This document shows positions 36,817 through 45,193 of a stretch of 64,000 nucleotides of DNA, piece after piece. Position 1 is the stretch's first letter. Each line of letters begins with the position of its first letter. Made by a program: the position numbers and the translations under genes. The DNA comes from DASWJZ01 sp963805325 (GTDB lineage Bacteria > Pseudomonadota > Alphaproteobacteria > Rhizobiales > Afifellaceae): contig CAWDTS010000009.1 of NCBI GenBank assembly GCA_963805325.1, forward strand, positions 124,001 through 188,000, in the 5' to 3' direction. The notes under the pieces are model-generated. The model saw nothing but the letters and a program-made list of their open reading frames with translations, ran no database searches and had not been told where the DNA came from.

Positions 36817-38824
36817 TCACGCCGCCGCCTCTGCCGGTTTGCGCGCTTCGGCGCGGCGTGGAGCGCCGACTCTGAGCCGCCGGTCGGAAAGCGACAACGC
36901 GCCGCCGAACGCCATCACAAGCGGGCCGAGCCATATCCAGGTGACCATCGGCTTATAAGACGCGCGCACGGCTTGAGCGCCGTTGTCCATGCGGTCGCCG
37001 AGGCTCAGATAGAGCTGCGAAAAGCCGATCGTCTTGATGGCCGCCTCGGTCGTCGTGGTCTCGCGCGCCGTGTAGAAGCGCCTTGAGGGCACAAGCGGAA
37101 AGCCCTTGCTGCCGCCACGCGACGCGACGAACAGCGCACGCTCCGCCGTGTAGTTCGGTCCGGTCTCAGGAGCGCTGCCGTGGAAGAGCAGCGTGTAGCC
37201 GGCGATGTCCATCGTCTCGCCGGGCTTCATCGCAACGATCTTCTCGGTCTGGAAGGCGCTGGCCGACACGATGCCGATCACGCAGACGCCCATGCCGAAA
37301 TGCGCGACCACCGTGCCAAGCGACGAGCGCGGCAGGCCGATCAGCCGCGCGAAGCTGACGCCGAGCTTGGCGCGGAAAAGCATCGTGCGCTCGCCGAGGT
37401 CGATCAGGCTGCCGGCCATGACCCAGAACTCCGAGCGCCAGCCCGAACGGCGCGAGCACGCCCTTGCCGCCGGTCGCCAGCGCGGTAACCGCGGCAGCGA
37501 GGAGCGCCGCGCCCATCGCCACGCCGAGCCGCTGCGACGCGCCAAGCAGATCGCCGCGTTTCCAGCCGAGCAGCGGCCCGAAGGGCAGCGCCAGGAGCAG
37601 CGGGATCATCAACGGCACGAAGGTCAGATGGAAGAACGGCGCGCCGACGGAAATCTTGTCGCCGGTCAGCGCTTCGAGCGCCAGCGGATAGAGCGTGCCG
37701 ACGAAAACGGTGGAGACCGCCGCCACGAGGAACAGGTTATTGAAGACGAGCGCGCCCTCGCGGCTGATCGGTGCGAAGAGCCCGCCCTGCTTCATCTCGG
37801 GTGCGCGGATCGCAAAGAGCGCCAGCGCTCCGCCAATGAAGAGCGTCAGGATGGCGAGGATGAAAACGCCGCGCGTCGGATCGCTGGCGAAAGCATGCAC
37901 GGAGGTCAAGACACCGGAGCGCACCAGGAACGTGCCAAGCAGCGACAGCGAGAAGGTGAGGATAGCAAGGAGCACTGTCCACACCTTGAGCGCCCCACGC
38001 TTCTCCATGACGACGGCGGAGTGAAGCAGCGCAGTGCCGGCAAGCCACGGCATGAAGGACGCGTTCTCGACCGGATCCCAGAACCACCAGCCGCCCCAGC
38101 CAAGCTCGTAATAGGCCCAGTAGGAGCCCATAGCGATGCCGGCGGTGAGGCATATCCAGGCCGCGAGCGTCCATGGCCTGACCCAGCGCGCCCAGGCCGC
38201 GTCGGTGCGGCCTTCCATTAGCGCCGCGACCGCGAAGGAGAAAGCGACGGAAAATCCGACATAGCCGAGATAGAGAAACGGCGGATGGATGGCGAGGCCG
38301 ATGTCCTGCAGCACCGGGTTCAGGTCCTGGCCCTGGAGCGGTGCCGGATCGAGGCGGGCGAAGGGGTTCGAGGTCAAGAGGATGAAGATCAGGAAGGCGG
38401 AGCCGATCCAGCCCTGAACGGCAAGGACGCGGGCGCGCAGCGGGCCCGGAAGGTTCGTGCTGAAAATGGCGACGAGCGCGCCGAAGAAGGAGAGGATCAG
38501 CACCCACAGAAGCATCGAGCCTTCGTGGTTGCCCCAAACGCCGGTGATCTTGAAGAGAAGCGGTTGCTCCGAGTTGCTGTTCTCGAAGACGTTCTTCACC
38601 GAGAAGTCTGAGGTGATATGCGCGATCACCAGGGCGGCGAAGGAAATGGCGACGAACAGGAAGGCGGCGATCGGCGTCGATCCCGCCACCGATACGAGTC
38701 GCTCGTCGCGCCAGCGGATGCCGAGAAGTGGCACGCTCGACTGGATGAGCATCAGCGCCAGCGCAAGCACCAGCGAGTAGTGGCCGAGCTCGGCCATCGA
38801 AAGCGTGCCGAACGTCCCGCTCAT
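36817..38824 (-). CDS. ccmF: Cytochrome c haem lyase subunit CcmF (CycK), frameshifted at about 37428
   Basis: Start ATG 38824 overlaps the ccmE stop by 4 bp. The multi-spanning protein carries the haem-handling WWD motif GWGGWWFWDPVENASFMPW and conserved periplasmic histidine segments (GVWGNHEGSMLLW). At about 37428 one extra base separates FGLALG from WVMAGSLIDLGERTM; the last fifth, with VVAHFGMGVCVIGI, continues in the second frame to 36817. The repaired protein is about 668 residues, normal length. CcmF ligates haem from CcmE to apocytochrome c. Loss would abolish c-type cytochromes, so an indel error in the sequence is quite possible. Confidence 0.92.
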
Positions 38825-39267
38825 TGTGTTGCCTTGCCTTCTTTCCAGACGCCCTGCGCCTTCAGTGCATCGACCACTTCCTTCGGCATGTAGCGCTCGT
38901 CGTGCTTGGCGAGCACCGTATCAGCGGCGACCCCGCCGTCGGGCGTCACCACCCCCTCGGCCACGACGCCCTGCCCCTCGCGGAAGAGGTCAGGCAGGAT
39001 GCCATGGAAATCGACGGAAACGTTCTTCGACGTATCCGTCACCGCGAAGCTCACGCTGCCGTCGTCGGCGCGTTTCACCGACCCGTCCACGACCAGCCCG
39101 CCCAGGCGCACGCGCGTTCCGGGCGGCAGCACCTTCTGTGAAAGGTCGGTCGGCGTATAGAAGAAGACGATCTGGTCCCTGAGCGCAAAGAGCACCAGCG
39201 TCGCCGCGACAGCGAGCACCGCGCCAGCGCCGCCGATCATGGTGAGACGCCTTTGCCTGCGCGTCAT
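38821..39267 (-). CDS. ccmE: Cytochrome c maturation haem chaperone CcmE (CycJ)
   Basis: 148 residues. N-terminal membrane anchor (LTMIGGAGAVLAVAATLVLF), beta-barrel with YTPTDLSQKVLPPGTRVRLG, and the covalent haem-binding histidine His122 in LAKHDERYMPKEV. It holds haem delivered by CcmABCD and passes it to CcmF/H in the periplasm. Both ends overlap neighbours by 4 bp (ccmI before, ccmF after), giving tight translational coupling. Confidence 0.96.
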   Translation of the reverse strand: MTRRQRRLTMIGGAGAVLAVAATLVLFALRDQIVFFYTPTDLSQKVLPPGTRVRLGGLVVDGSVKRADDGSVSFAVTDTSKNVSVDFHGILPDLFREGQGVVAEGVVTPDGGVAADTVLAKHDERYMPKEVVDALKAQGVWKEGKATQ

Positions 39268-40616
39268 TGCGTAGCCGCTCCCGCAGGCGTGACGCCGAGT
39301 TGCGCGACGAGTGCCTGTATCTGCTGGCGCCCGGCCGGGTCCTCCACGCCGTTCAGAGCGTCACGTGCCGCCCCAGCCGCAGCATCGCTCTTTCCGAGCA
39401 CGGAGTAGGAGCGGATCAGCCGTAACCACCCTTCAACGTCGTTCGGCTGTTCCTTGAGGCGCGCGGCGAGATTGCTCACCATGCCCTCGATCATCGCCGA
39501 GCGGTCGCCGGCCGACATGTCCTGCGCCGCCGCGACGTCCGCCGCTGTCGGCCCCGGAAGCGGCGCGGCTTGTGCGGGAGGCGAAGGTGGGGATGACGGC
39601 CCCGGCGACGCGGCGGCGGTCTCGGCCGTCCCGGCCGCCGGAGTGATGCCGAGTTCCGCGACGAGCGACTGAATCTGCTGGCGACCTGCCGGGTCCTGCA
39701 CGCCGCTCAGAGCATCACGTGCCGCCTCCGCCGCGGCATCGCTCTTCCCGAGCACGGAATAAGAGCGGATCAGTCGCAGCCAGCCTTCCGTGTCGTCCGG
39801 CTGATCCTTCAGCCGCGCCGCGAGCCGCGCAACCATGCCCTCGATCATCGTCGAGCGGTCGCCAGCCGACATGTCCTGCGCCGCCGCGACATCTGCCGCT
39901 GTCGGCCCCGGAAGCGGCGCGCTTTCGGGCGGAGGCGAAGGTGGGGATGACGGCGCCGGCGACGCGGCGGCGGTCTCGGCCGTCCCGGCCGCCGGAGTGA
40001 CGCCGAGTTCCGCGACGAGCGACTGAATCTGCTGGCGACCTGCCGGGTCCTGCACGCCGCTCAGAGCATCACGTGCCGCCTCCGCCGCGGCATCGCTCTT
40101 CCCGAGCACGGAATAAGAGCGGATCAGTCGCAGCCAGCCTTCCGTGTCGTCCGGCTGATCCTTCAGCCGCGCCGCGAGCCGCGCAACCATCCCCTCGATC
40201 ATCGTCGAGCGGTCGCCGGCCGACATGCTTTGCGCCGCCGCGACATCCGCCGATGTCGGCCCCGGAAGTGGCGCGCTTTGGGTTGAAGATGAAGGTGGAG
40301 ATGACGTTGCCGGCGATGCCGACGCCGTCTCGGACGTCCCCGTTGCCGGGGTCACGCCCAGGCCGATGATCAACGACTGGATCTGCTTACGCCCGGCCTC
40401 GTCCTGCACGCCGCTCAGCGCATCGCGTGCGGCCTCGGCCGCCGCATCGCCGCGCCCGAGCACGACGTAGGATCGTATCAGCCTTTGCCAGCCGTCCGAG
40501 TCGTCCGGAGAATCCTTCAGGCGCGCGGCGAGTTGCGCCACCATGCCTTCGATCATCTTTGTCCGATCGCCTTCCGGCATATCGGCGGCGGCGGCCACGT
40601 CTTCGCTCGTCGGACC
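39264..40616. repeat. Tandem 354-bp coding repeat within ccmI (four units)
   Basis: Units at 40263-40616, 39909-40262, 39555-39908 and 39264-39554 (last shortened by the stop). Period exactly 354 bp (118 codons). The stretch around 39720-39836 is identical by eye to 40074-40190, so the two middle units arose recently, whereas the first unit is more diverged. Confidence 0.9.
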
Positions 40617-41453
40617 GGGCGGCGCGGACGACGGATCGACGCGCGCCAGCGCCTGCTGAAGGACGCCGCGGAACGGCGCGTCGCTGGGGACGTCGGCGAT
40701 GAGGGCGCGAAGCTCCTTAGCGGCCTCGTCGAGCTTGCCTTCCTGCTCGGCGGCGAGAGCGATGAAGTAGCGTGGCCCCGGCGCTTTCGGATCGAGCGCG
40801 CGCGCCGCCTCGAAAGCGTTGCGCGCCTCCTGCGTCACGATCCCGCCCTCGGCGGCGAGAAGCGCTTCGCCGAGCCCGCTTTGCCGGTCTGCGTTTGAGC
40901 CGAGAATGCGGATCGCGTTGCGGTAGGCGCGCGCCGCGTCGTCGACCTGGCCGAGGCGGAGATAGACCGGGGCGATCACGTCCCAGCCGCGCCCATCCTC
41001 CGGCGACTGCGAGAGATGCGCCTCGACCTTGGCGATCAGCGTCTCGATGGAGTCCGGCCCGGCCGGCGTCGAAAGGCGCTCGGCAAGCGGCTGGCCCGGG
41101 AGGGACGGGCTTCCGAGGCCGAGATAAAGGGAGAGTGAGAGCGCAGGGATGCCGATCAGCGCGACAATAGCGATTGCACGCCGCGGCACGCGCGACGCCT
41201 CCGTACCGTCGACAGCCTTCGCCTCGGCATCGGCGGCGATCAGACGGCGGGCGATCTCGGCGCGCGCGGCCTCCGCATCGCTTTCGCCAATACGCCCCTC
41301 GGCCTTGTCGCGCTCGAGCTCAGCAAGCTGATCGCGATAGACGCGCGCCGCATGCGCCGCCGAATTGTCGGCGCGCGGAGTGCGCGACAGCGGCAACAGC
41401 ACGGCGAGAATCGCCGCCGCGGTCAGGGACGCAATGAGAACCCAGAGAAGCAC
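39264..41453 (-). CDS. ccmI: Cytochrome c biogenesis protein CcmI (CycH) with expanded repeat domain
   Basis: 729 residues, close to twice the usual 370-390. The N-terminus has two membrane helices (LLWVLIASLTAAAILAVLL and AIAIVALIGIPALSLSLYL) flanking a cytoplasmic leucine-zipper-like loop (VYRDQLAELERDKAEGRIGE), then a TPR region (residues about 135-265). From residue 280 four tandem units of 118 residues follow, each holding a helical GDR..MIEGMV..LAARL.. GW.RLIRSY..LG segment and a Pro/Ser/Ala-rich linker; the last unit ends at the C-terminus. In normal CcmI one such unit closes the protein. It presents apocytochromes to CcmF/H. Confidence 0.93.
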   Translation of the reverse strand: MLLWVLIASLTAAAILAVLLPLSRTPRADNSAAHAARVYRDQLAELERDKAEGRIGESDAEAARAEIARRLIAADAEAKAVDGTEASRVPRRAIAIVALIGIPALSLSLYLGLGSPSLPGQPLAERLSTPAGPDSIETLIAKVEAHLSQSPEDGRGWDVIAPVYLRLGQVDDAARAYRNAIRILGSNADRQSGLGEALLAAEGGIVTQEARNAFEAARALDPKAPGPRYFIALAAEQEGKLDEAAKELRALIADVPSDAPFRGVLQQALARVDPSSAPPGPTSEDVAAAADMPEGDRTKMIEGMVAQLAARLKDSPDDSDGWQRLIRSYVVLGRGDAAAEAARDALSGVQDEAGRKQIQSLIIGLGVTPATGTSETASASPATSSPPSSSTQSAPLPGPTSADVAAAQSMSAGDRSTMIEGMVARLAARLKDQPDDTEGWLRLIRSYSVLGKSDAAAEAARDALSGVQDPAGRQQIQSLVAELGVTPAAGTAETAAASPAPSSPPSPPPESAPLPGPTAADVAAAQDMSAGDRSTMIEGMVARLAARLKDQPDDTEGWLRLIRSYSVLGKSDAAAEAARDALSGVQDPAGRQQIQSLVAELGITPAAGTAETAAASPGPSSPPSPPAQAAPLPGPTAADVAAAQDMSAGDRSAMIEGMVSNLAARLKEQPNDVEGWLRLIRSYSVLGKSDAAAGAARDALNGVEDPAGRQQIQALVAQLGVTPAGAATQ

Positions 41454-41570
41454 GCCGGCTCAAAATCCAATGGCTGAACGACTTGAGGAGCCGATTTAGC
41501 GAGGTGCGCGCCTCACGGCAATGCGATGCATCAGCACGTTTTCGGGACGGCGGAAAACCGGGCCGACTGC

Positions 41571-42026
41571 CTACCCAACGATCCGCCAAACTCCGCTCGG
41601 CTGGCGGCAGGCCGTCCCTTTGACCACACGCACGCGCCCGCCGATCTTCACATTGTGCGTGTATTCGCGGCAGTCGAGGCTGTTCACACGATACGTGTTG
41701 CCCACGTCGATCCTGCCGCTCACCCTTCCGGAGGCGCTGCGCCACTCGGTCGGCTGGCCGGGGCGGCCGTATTCCAGCGACTCATATTCGGCCTTGAGCG
41801 CGATCTTGCGGTCGGCATCGGAAAGCGAGCGCCCGACGTCCGCGGCCATCAGACCACCTTCAATCGGCCCGATCGTCGGCTGGCCCTCCCCGGTTTCGAC
41901 CGGGCTCCCGACCACTTTTCCCACGTTGGCGCCAGGGATGGCACCCGTCGACGCGATATTCGGTCCGCCGCTGCAGGCGCTAAGAGAGAGTGCGCCCGCT
42001 ACAGCGGTCACGATCGCAATTCGCAT
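41571..42026 (-). CDS. Outer-membrane lipoprotein, 17 kDa surface-antigen-like
   Basis: 151 residues. The signal peptide ends in a lipobox (LSLSACSG, Cys18). The middle region GPIEGGLMAADVGRSLSDADR and the C-terminal YGRPGQPTEWRSASGRVSG ... CREYTHNVKIGGR are typical of the Rickettsia 17-kDa antigen-like family (RT0821/Lpp0805 type). Its role is unknown, probably outer-membrane associated. It lies alone between ccmI and the feuQ-like gene, in the same direction as both. Confidence 0.85.
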   Translation of the reverse strand: MRIAIVTAVAGALSLSACSGGPNIASTGAIPGANVGKVVGSPVETGEGQPTIGPIEGGLMAADVGRSLSDADRKIALKAEYESLEYGRPGQPTEWRSASGRVSGRIDVGNTYRVNSLDCREYTHNVKIGGRVRVVKGTACRQPSGVWRIVG

Positions 42027-42138
42027 GGGAAGCTCCTAGGACACCCGCCCCACCCCCGGACGCGGCTTAGCGCCGGAGCGTGACTGGGCGCACTGATGGC
42101 GGAAATCGGGGCTGAAGGCAATCTTGCGCGGCGCATGT

Positions 42139-43497
42139 TCACTCTCCTGCGGCCGGCAGCGTGAGCCGCGCGCTCAAGCCCCCGAGCGCGGCGTCGTCAA
42201 GGCTGAGCTCGCCGCCATAGACGCGCGCGAGCTCCGCCACGATGGAGAGTCCAAGGCCGGAGCCGGGCTTCGTCTCGTCGAGCCGTTTTCCCCGCGATAG
42301 CGCGGCGGCGCGCCCTTCGGGCGGCAGCCCCGGCCCATCGTCGTCGAAGGCGAGCGTCAGGAAGGGACGCCGCGCCCCCTCCCCGCGCCGCGCGGAGATG
42401 CGCACGCGCGTTGCCGCCCATTTGCAGGCATTGTCGAGAAGATTGCCGGCCATCTCTTCGAGGTCCTGCCTCTCGCCGCGGAAGCGGAGCTGCGGCGCGA
42501 CGTCGACCTCGATCGCAATCTTGCGGTCCTGGTGCACTTTCCCCATGACGCGGGCGAGTGCGGCGACCGCCGGCTCGACCGGCGTGACGACGCCGAGGAC
42601 GTTAGTCTGCGCAGCGATCTGCGCGCGGTTCAGGTGATGCTCGACCTGGCTGCGCATGATCTTCGTCTGCTCCACCACTTTTGCGGCAAGCGGGCCGCTC
42701 GCGTGCGCGGTCTCGTTCTGCAGGACCGCAAGCGGCGTCTTCAGTGCGTGTGCGAGATTGCCGACATGCGTGCGGGCGCGCTCCACGATTTCGCGATTGG
42801 AATCGACGAGCGCGTTCAGGTCTGCGACGAGCGGTTCGATCTCGCTCGGATAATCGCCTTCGAGATGGCGGATGTCGCCTTCGCGGATCTTCCTCAAGTC
42901 GTCGCGCACGCGGCGGAGCGGCCTCAGGCCAAGACGCATCAAAAGCGCGATGCCGACGCTCAGCAGCACCGCCAGCCCGCCGAGCCAGCGGATCACGGAA
43001 TTCCTGAAGGCGCGGGTGTCGCTTCGCATCGGCTCGGTGTCGCCGGCGACAAGCAGAGCGTAGGTGTGGCCGGGAGCGAGCGTGACGAGCTGTTCAAGCG
43101 CGCGCAGCTCGCGCCCGCCGCTCGCCTCGATCGTGAAGGTGCGGGAGGGGTGTTCGGGGGTGGGCAGGTCTTGGACGGGAAGGATGTCGTAGGCAAGCGA
43201 CGGCGACCAGTCGATGACCTTGCCGGTCGTCGGATCGCGGCTTTGCCAGTACCAGCCGGAGAGCGGGCGGGAGAAGCTGCCGCCGCTTTTGCCCTCGACC
43301 GCGTTCTCGTCGACCGTGCCGTCGAGGCTCGTCCCGGCGATAAGCGCGAGGAGCAGCGTCTCCAGGCGGCCGTCGAAATTCCTTTCGACGGCATTGGAGA
43401 ACTGCACGATGAAGACGGCGCCCGCGACAAGCAGCGCGAGCGCGCTTCCGCCGGCGGCGATCAGCGCAGCGCGAAGGGAAAGGGACTTAGTCCACAT
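42139..43497 (-). CDS. feuQ: Sensor histidine kinase, FeuQ-like
   Basis: 452 residues. A membrane helix at about 10-32, a periplasmic domain (about 35-165) and a second helix (WLGGLAVLLSVGIALLMRLG) followed by HAMP; H-box GNLAHALKTPLAVLQNE with His250; ATP site with LLDNACKWA, DDGPGLP and KPGSGLGLSIVAEL. This PhoQ-type architecture, the overlap with an OmpR regulator, and the position next to the ccm (cycHJKL) operon match feuPQ of Rhizobium, described near cycHJKL and tied to iron uptake and osmoadaptation. The symbol is by synteny plus architecture. Confidence 0.8.
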   Translation of the reverse strand: MWTKSLSLRAALIAAGGSALALLVAGAVFIVQFSNAVERNFDGRLETLLLALIAGTSLDGTVDENAVEGKSGGSFSRPLSGWYWQSRDPTTGKVIDWSPSLAYDILPVQDLPTPEHPSRTFTIEASGGRELRALEQLVTLAPGHTYALLVAGDTEPMRSDTRAFRNSVIRWLGGLAVLLSVGIALLMRLGLRPLRRVRDDLRKIREGDIRHLEGDYPSEIEPLVADLNALVDSNREIVERARTHVGNLAHALKTPLAVLQNETAHASGPLAAKVVEQTKIMRSQVEHHLNRAQIAAQTNVLGVVTPVEPAVAALARVMGKVHQDRKIAIEVDVAPQLRFRGERQDLEEMAGNLLDNACKWAATRVRISARRGEGARRPFLTLAFDDDGPGLPPEGRAAALSRGKRLDETKPGSGLGLSIVAELARVYGGELSLDDAALGGLSARLTLPAAGE

Positions 43498-44173
43498 GCG
43501 CCTTTTCGGCGCCCTCTTCCGGCGCGATCCGGTAGCCCATGCCGCGCACGGTCTCGATCAGATCGACGCCGAGCTTCTTCCTGAGCCGGCCGACGAACAC
43601 CTCGATGGTGTTCGAATCGCGATCGAAATCCTGGTCATAGAGATGCTCGGTCAGCTCGGTGCGCGAGATTACCTTGCCCCGATGGTGCATCAGATATTCG
43701 AGCACCTTGTATTCGTGCGAGGTGAGCTTGATCGGCGCGCCGTCCACGGTCACGCGGCTGGCTTTCAGGTCAAGCTGCACCGGGCCGCTTACCAGCGTGT
43801 TCGAGGCGTGCCCCGCCGCCCGGCGCACCAGCGCACGCACCCGCGCCAGCACCTCCTCGATGTGGAAGGGCTTCGCCACATAGTCGTCGGCGCCGGCGTC
43901 AATCCCTTGCACCTTGTCGGACCAGCGGTCACGGGCGGTCAGCAGCAGCACCGGCATGGTGCGCCCGTCGCGCCGCCATTGCTCGAGCACCGAGAGCCCG
44001 TCGAGGCGTGGCAGGCCGATATCCAGAACCACCGCATCGTACGGCTCGGTGTCGCCGAGGAAGTGCCCCTCCTCGCCGTTGAAGGCGTAGTCGACGATAT
44101 AGCCGGCGTCGCGCAGCGCCTGGGAGAGCTGCTTGTTCAGGTCGCGGTCGTCTTCGACGACGAGTATGCGCAT
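43487..44173 (-). CDS. feuP: OmpR-family response regulator, FeuP-like
   Basis: 228 residues from ATG 44173. Receiver domain with EDD, Asp51 in DAVVLDIGLP and Lys in DDYVAKPFHIEEV; winged-helix output with THEYKVLEYLMHHRGKVISR and RGMGYRIAPEEG. PhoP/FeuP-type. It overlaps the kinase gene by 11 bp and follows a small periplasmic protein gene by 22 bp, reproducing the feuN-feuP-feuQ order of Sinorhizobium. There FeuP is needed for cyclic glucan export and growth at low osmolarity; the role here is by analogy. Confidence 0.82.
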   Translation of the reverse strand: MRILVVEDDRDLNKQLSQALRDAGYIVDYAFNGEEGHFLGDTEPYDAVVLDIGLPRLDGLSVLEQWRRDGRTMPVLLLTARDRWSDKVQGIDAGADDYVAKPFHIEEVLARVRALVRRAAGHASNTLVSGPVQLDLKASRVTVDGAPIKLTSHEYKVLEYLMHHRGKVISRTELTEHLYDQDFDRDSNTIEVFVGRLRKKLGVDLIETVRGMGYRIAPEEGAEKAHVD

Positions 44174-44195
44174 GCGGCTCTCCTTCGGCGCCGGC

Positions 44196-44477
44196 TCAAT
44201 TCGCCGGAATGTTTTTTGTCCCGCCCTGCCGCAGTTGAACGCGATAGGTGTAGCCGCCGCCCGCGTGGCAGAGCGCCACGCCTACGATCTGGTTGGCCGG
44301 GATGCCGGCACGGCTCGCCGCCTCCGGGAACGGAATGGCCTGCCCCTGCGCCACGATCTGATGGCCCTCCGAATCGGAGACACAGCCGCCCTGCGCCATG
44401 CCCTCCCCGGCCATCCCGGAGAGGGCGAGGAAAAGTCCCGCGACTGCGATTGCCCGAAGCCCTGTCATGCCCGCCAT
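44196..44477 (-). CDS. Small periplasmic protein, FeuN-like
   Basis: 93 residues (ATG 44477; ATG 44468 equally possible). A signal peptide (AIAVAGLFLALSGMAGEGMAQ) precedes a 65-residue mature part with two cysteines (GGCVSDSEG and VALCHAGGG) and YTYRVQLRQGGTKNIPAN at the end. It lies immediately upstream of the feuP-like gene. In Sinorhizobium, FeuN is a small periplasmic inhibitor of FeuQ encoded in the same place; the assignment here rests on position, size and export signal. Confidence 0.65.
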   Translation of the reverse strand: MAGMTGLRAIAVAGLFLALSGMAGEGMAQGGCVSDSEGHQIVAQGQAIPFPEAASRAGIPANQIVGVALCHAGGGYTYRVQLRQGGTKNIPAN

Positions 44478-44573
44478 CTACACGCGCCCGAATGAACCGT
44501 CGCTGAATGACGACGGCTTTCATCGTAGGGGCTCGGCCGGCCGGAATCTATCGCTGGCCGCCCCCGACAGCCT

Positions 44574-44819
44574 TCATTGTGGGCATCCATAGGCGCGGCG
44601 AGCGGCGTTCCCGGCAACTACCTGACGTTGCGTCTGCGGCGTGTCTTGCCGCGAATAGCGGATCGCAAGCCACGCACGGCAGACGGCCGGCGTGGCTTCG
44701 GTTTCGGCCGCCGCCTCCGCCTCAGTCGCGGAGATCCGGGTCGTTGTCTGGCAGGCCGCGAGCATCGAAATCACGCTCAGCGTCGCCGCGAGCGGCATCC
44801 GCCTTGGCAATCCTCGCAT
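44574..44819 (-). CDS. Small lipoprotein, candidate outer-membrane spanin (Rz1-like)
   Basis: Up to 81 residues; ATG 44798 would leave a compact signal peptide. LSVISMLAACQTTT is a lipobox with Cys as the first mature residue. The mature part is short, ending VCRAWLAIRYSR...RRAYGCPQ. Its start lies inside the gene upstream in another frame, the overlapping arrangement of Rz/Rz1 spanin pairs, and a holin-like gene precedes both. A similar CRAWLAIRYSRQDT ending is familiar in alphaproteobacterial phage genes. Spanin function is inference. Confidence 0.6.
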   Translation of the reverse strand: MRGLPRRMPLAATLSVISMLAACQTTTRISATEAEAAAETEATPAVCRAWLAIRYSRQDTPQTQRQVVAGNAARRAYGCPQ

Positions 44820-44947
44820 CGATCGTCCTCAAACCGTCCAGGATGATTTTCGCGGTCGCCGCATCGGCACTGCTGCGATCCTGGACGAAGGCAAAAATCG
44901 CCTTCGCCAGGCCCAAGAAGCGCGATGCCGAGCGAGAGCCAGCTCAC
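44722..44947 (-). CDS. Candidate inner-membrane spanin, frameshifted near 44916
   Basis: GTG 44947 overlaps the holin stop (GTGA). The first codons give SWLSLGIALLG, a membrane helix; one base must then be dropped near 44916 to continue as LAKAIFAFVQDRSSADAATA and a charged helical stretch (AKIILDGLRTIDARIAKADA) to residue about 74. The alternative is a TTG start at 44916 with no membrane anchor. The overlap with the downstream lipoprotein frame supports an i-spanin/o-spanin pair. Confidence 0.5.
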
Positions 44948-45114
44948 GTCGTCTTGTTCGGCACGAAATAGACGAGGATCGGCGTCAGCAGCGAGATGGC
45001 GGTCGTAACCGTGTCCTGCGAAAGGAACGGGACGTTGATGCCGAGGACGTAATTGAGCATGAACAGCACCGCCATCACGAGCGCGACGAGAGCCTTGTCG
45101 ACCGAAGTGAACAT
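44944..45114 (-). CDS. Small two-helix membrane protein, holin-like
   Basis: 56 residues from ATG 45114, which has AGGAAGG upstream. Two hydrophobic segments (ALVALVMAVLFMLNYVLG and TTAISLLTPILVYFVP) with a short polar linker and a C-terminal NKTT. Size and topology match class II phage holins. It follows the tail-fibre gene and starts a three-gene lysis-like set. Confidence 0.65.
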   Translation of the reverse strand: MFTSVDKALVALVMAVLFMLNYVLGINVPFLSQDTVTTAISLLTPILVYFVPNKTT

Positions 45115-45193
45115 CGTCTTCCTTCCTTTTCTTTCTTCATTCTTCGTTGGTGGAAAGATCGCCGCCCGGATCACCACGGGCGGCGGCGGCGCG

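Noticed and set aside
39264..40616. Regularly spaced 354-bp repeats considered as a CRISPR-like or satellite array
   Set aside because: The repeats are coding, in frame with ccmI, and have no short repeat/unique spacer pattern.
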